Shown one piece after another: positions 63,486 to 64,000 of a DNA stretch of 64,000 bases (position 1 is the first letter of the stretch; every line of letters begins with the position of its first letter). The position numbers were made by a program, and so were the translations under genes. Where the stretch lies: NCBI RefSeq assembly GCF_002904295.1, contig NZ_PPHG01000075.1, positions 248,001 to 312,000 on the forward strand, in the 5' to 3' direction. The notes beneath the pieces are model-generated. The model was not told where the DNA came from. It saw only the letters and a program-made list of their open reading frames with translations, and made no database searches. The stretch comes from Amycolatopsis sp. CA-128772 (lineage in GTDB: Bacteria > Actinomycetota > Actinomycetes > Mycobacteriales > Pseudonocardiaceae).

Positions 63486-64000
63486 GTGAGCTCCTGGGTC
63501 AGGGGAAGCAGGTCGACGCCGGCCGCGGTGGCGCGCACGGCGTGGTGGTCGGGGACGGGCCGCCAGCGCGGGTCGCCGTCGAAGGGTTCGGACGCCAGCC
63601 ACACGTTGCTTCCGGGGGTTCCGGGTGGCGGAGCCCCCGGCCCGGGGCGACGCCCCGGCACAACACCGCCGGCCGGGGTTTCCAGCACGGACAGCGCGTG
63701 CGTCCAGGTCGTGCCGATCAGCGTGGCGCCGTCGGTGAGCAGGAAGTTGAGCCGGGAGCCGGGCGCGGCCGCCTCGACCGCGGCGGTCAGCGCCGCCACC
63801 GCCGTCAGCGGGTCCTCGCCCGTCGCCAGCCGGGCCCGCAGCAACGCCCAGAGCACCACCGAGTCCGTCGGCGCTTCCAGGGTCAGCAGTTCGGTGACCG
63901 GCAGGGTCTTGGCCAGTTCGGCCAGGGAATCCGGGTAGCCGCGGACGACGCCGTTGTGGCTGAACAGCCACGGCCCGGCGGTGAACGGCGCCGCGGCCGC
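63482..64000 (-). CDS. egtC: Gamma-glutamyl-hercynylcysteine sulfoxide hydrolase, 5'-truncated by window edge
   Basis: Class II glutamine amidotransferase-like hydrolase that removes glutamate from gamma-glutamyl-hercynylcysteine sulfoxide in ergothioneine synthesis. Visible sequence begins with AAAPFTAGPWLFSHNGVVRGYP, typical of the family strand after the catalytic Cys (off the window), and runs to QELT. The C-terminal part carries LIGTTWTHALSVLETP followed by NVWLASEPFDGDPRWRPVPD; between these, about 20 residues rich in Gly, Pro and Arg (GRRPGPGAPPPGTPG) have no counterpart I know in EgtC and come from a GC-palindromic DNA element at 63612-63658. Confidence 0.9.
   Translation of the reverse strand, partial: AAAAPFTAGPWLFSHNGVVRGYPDSLAELAKTLPVTELLTLEAPTDSVVLWALLRARLATGEDPLTAVAALTAAVEAAAPGSRLNFLLTDGATLIGTTWTHALSVLETPAGGVVPGRRPGPGAPPPGTPGSNVWLASEPFDGDPRWRPVPDHHAVRATAAGVDLLPLTQELT
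63612..63658. repeat. Double-hairpin GC element inside egtC
   Basis: CCGGGGG (63612-63618) pairs with CCCCCGG (63634-63640), and CCGGGGC (63642-63648) pairs with GCCCCGG (63652-63658) over a three-base loop. Adjacent hairpins of this sort are typical of REP-like elements; here the element is translated in frame. Confidence 0.65.

Overview
The window is high-GC actinobacterial DNA, most likely a Pseudonocardiaceae chromosome of the Amycolatopsis type. This is inferred from gene content and gene order; no species can be proven from sequence alone. Markers are the Pup-proteasome genes (dop, arc/mpa), mycothiol (mshC), ergothioneine (egtC, egtD), an FeS-type coproporphyrin ferrochelatase, GTG/TTG starts and many transcripts that look leaderless. 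Two blocks follow the mycobacterial order closely. Positions 1-31537 resemble Rv2112c-Rv2130c: dop, arc, trmI, a RecB-like nuclease, hisG, hisE, metH, a PAC2 protein and mshC. Positions 37144-58551 resemble Rv1475c-Rv1486c read backwards: a conserved hypothetical, hemH, inhA, fabG, a VWA protein, DUF58, moxR, an NlpC/P60 hydrolase and acn. The window is therefore mostly core chromosome with small accessory inserts. I see no phage, IS element, CRISPR array, biosynthetic cluster, tRNA or rRNA.

Layout. 1-6209: dop, a Nudix hydrolase, a lipoprotein, then a small regulated island (aldo/keto reductase with a small coupled protein, an ArsR-type repressor, an F420-type LLM oxidoreductase, a DUF3626-like protein, an EamA transporter) whose divergent promoters share a TATA-N6-TATA operator. 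6260-16000: arc, two related membrane-anchored proteins, trmI, a site-2 protease, a 21-bp repeat array, a RecB/Cas4-like nuclease, a thioesterase, a ParA ATPase, hisG and hisE. 16395-25113: ogt and ada-alkA (alkylation repair), a HAD phosphatase, metH, a PAC2 protein, a PTE-like hydrolase and a CGNR protein. 25199-33652: a phosphoesterase, an MFS-ArsR pair, MarR plus an ABC-F ribosome-protection protein behind a probable attenuator, mshC, and a TipAS-type MerR regulator controlling an amidohydrolase.

33687-43173: a MoxR-like/VWA pair, a conserved hypothetical, a methyltransferase, hemH, an inserted TetR plus Cmx-like exporter, inhA and fabG. 43341-49244: an MHS permease with a two-component system and a TAXI lipoprotein, a thioesterase, trmL and a membrane protein. 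49246-58551: VWA, DUF58, moxR, a MobA-like protein, a methyltransferase, NlpC/P60 and acn. 58618-64000: an alpha/beta hydrolase, mgtC, a secreted TAP-family peptidase, a Ddn-like protein, egtD and egtC.

The strongest unusual signals are the shared operator of the 2.7-5.3 kb island, the 21-bp direct/inverted repeat array at 11906-12050, the ABC-F leader with a three-codon ORF, the efflux cassette inserted into the fabG-inhA-hemH operon with matching TetR operators, the TAXI protein coupled to a sensor kinase without TRAP permease genes, and a palindromic GC element inserted in frame into egtC.
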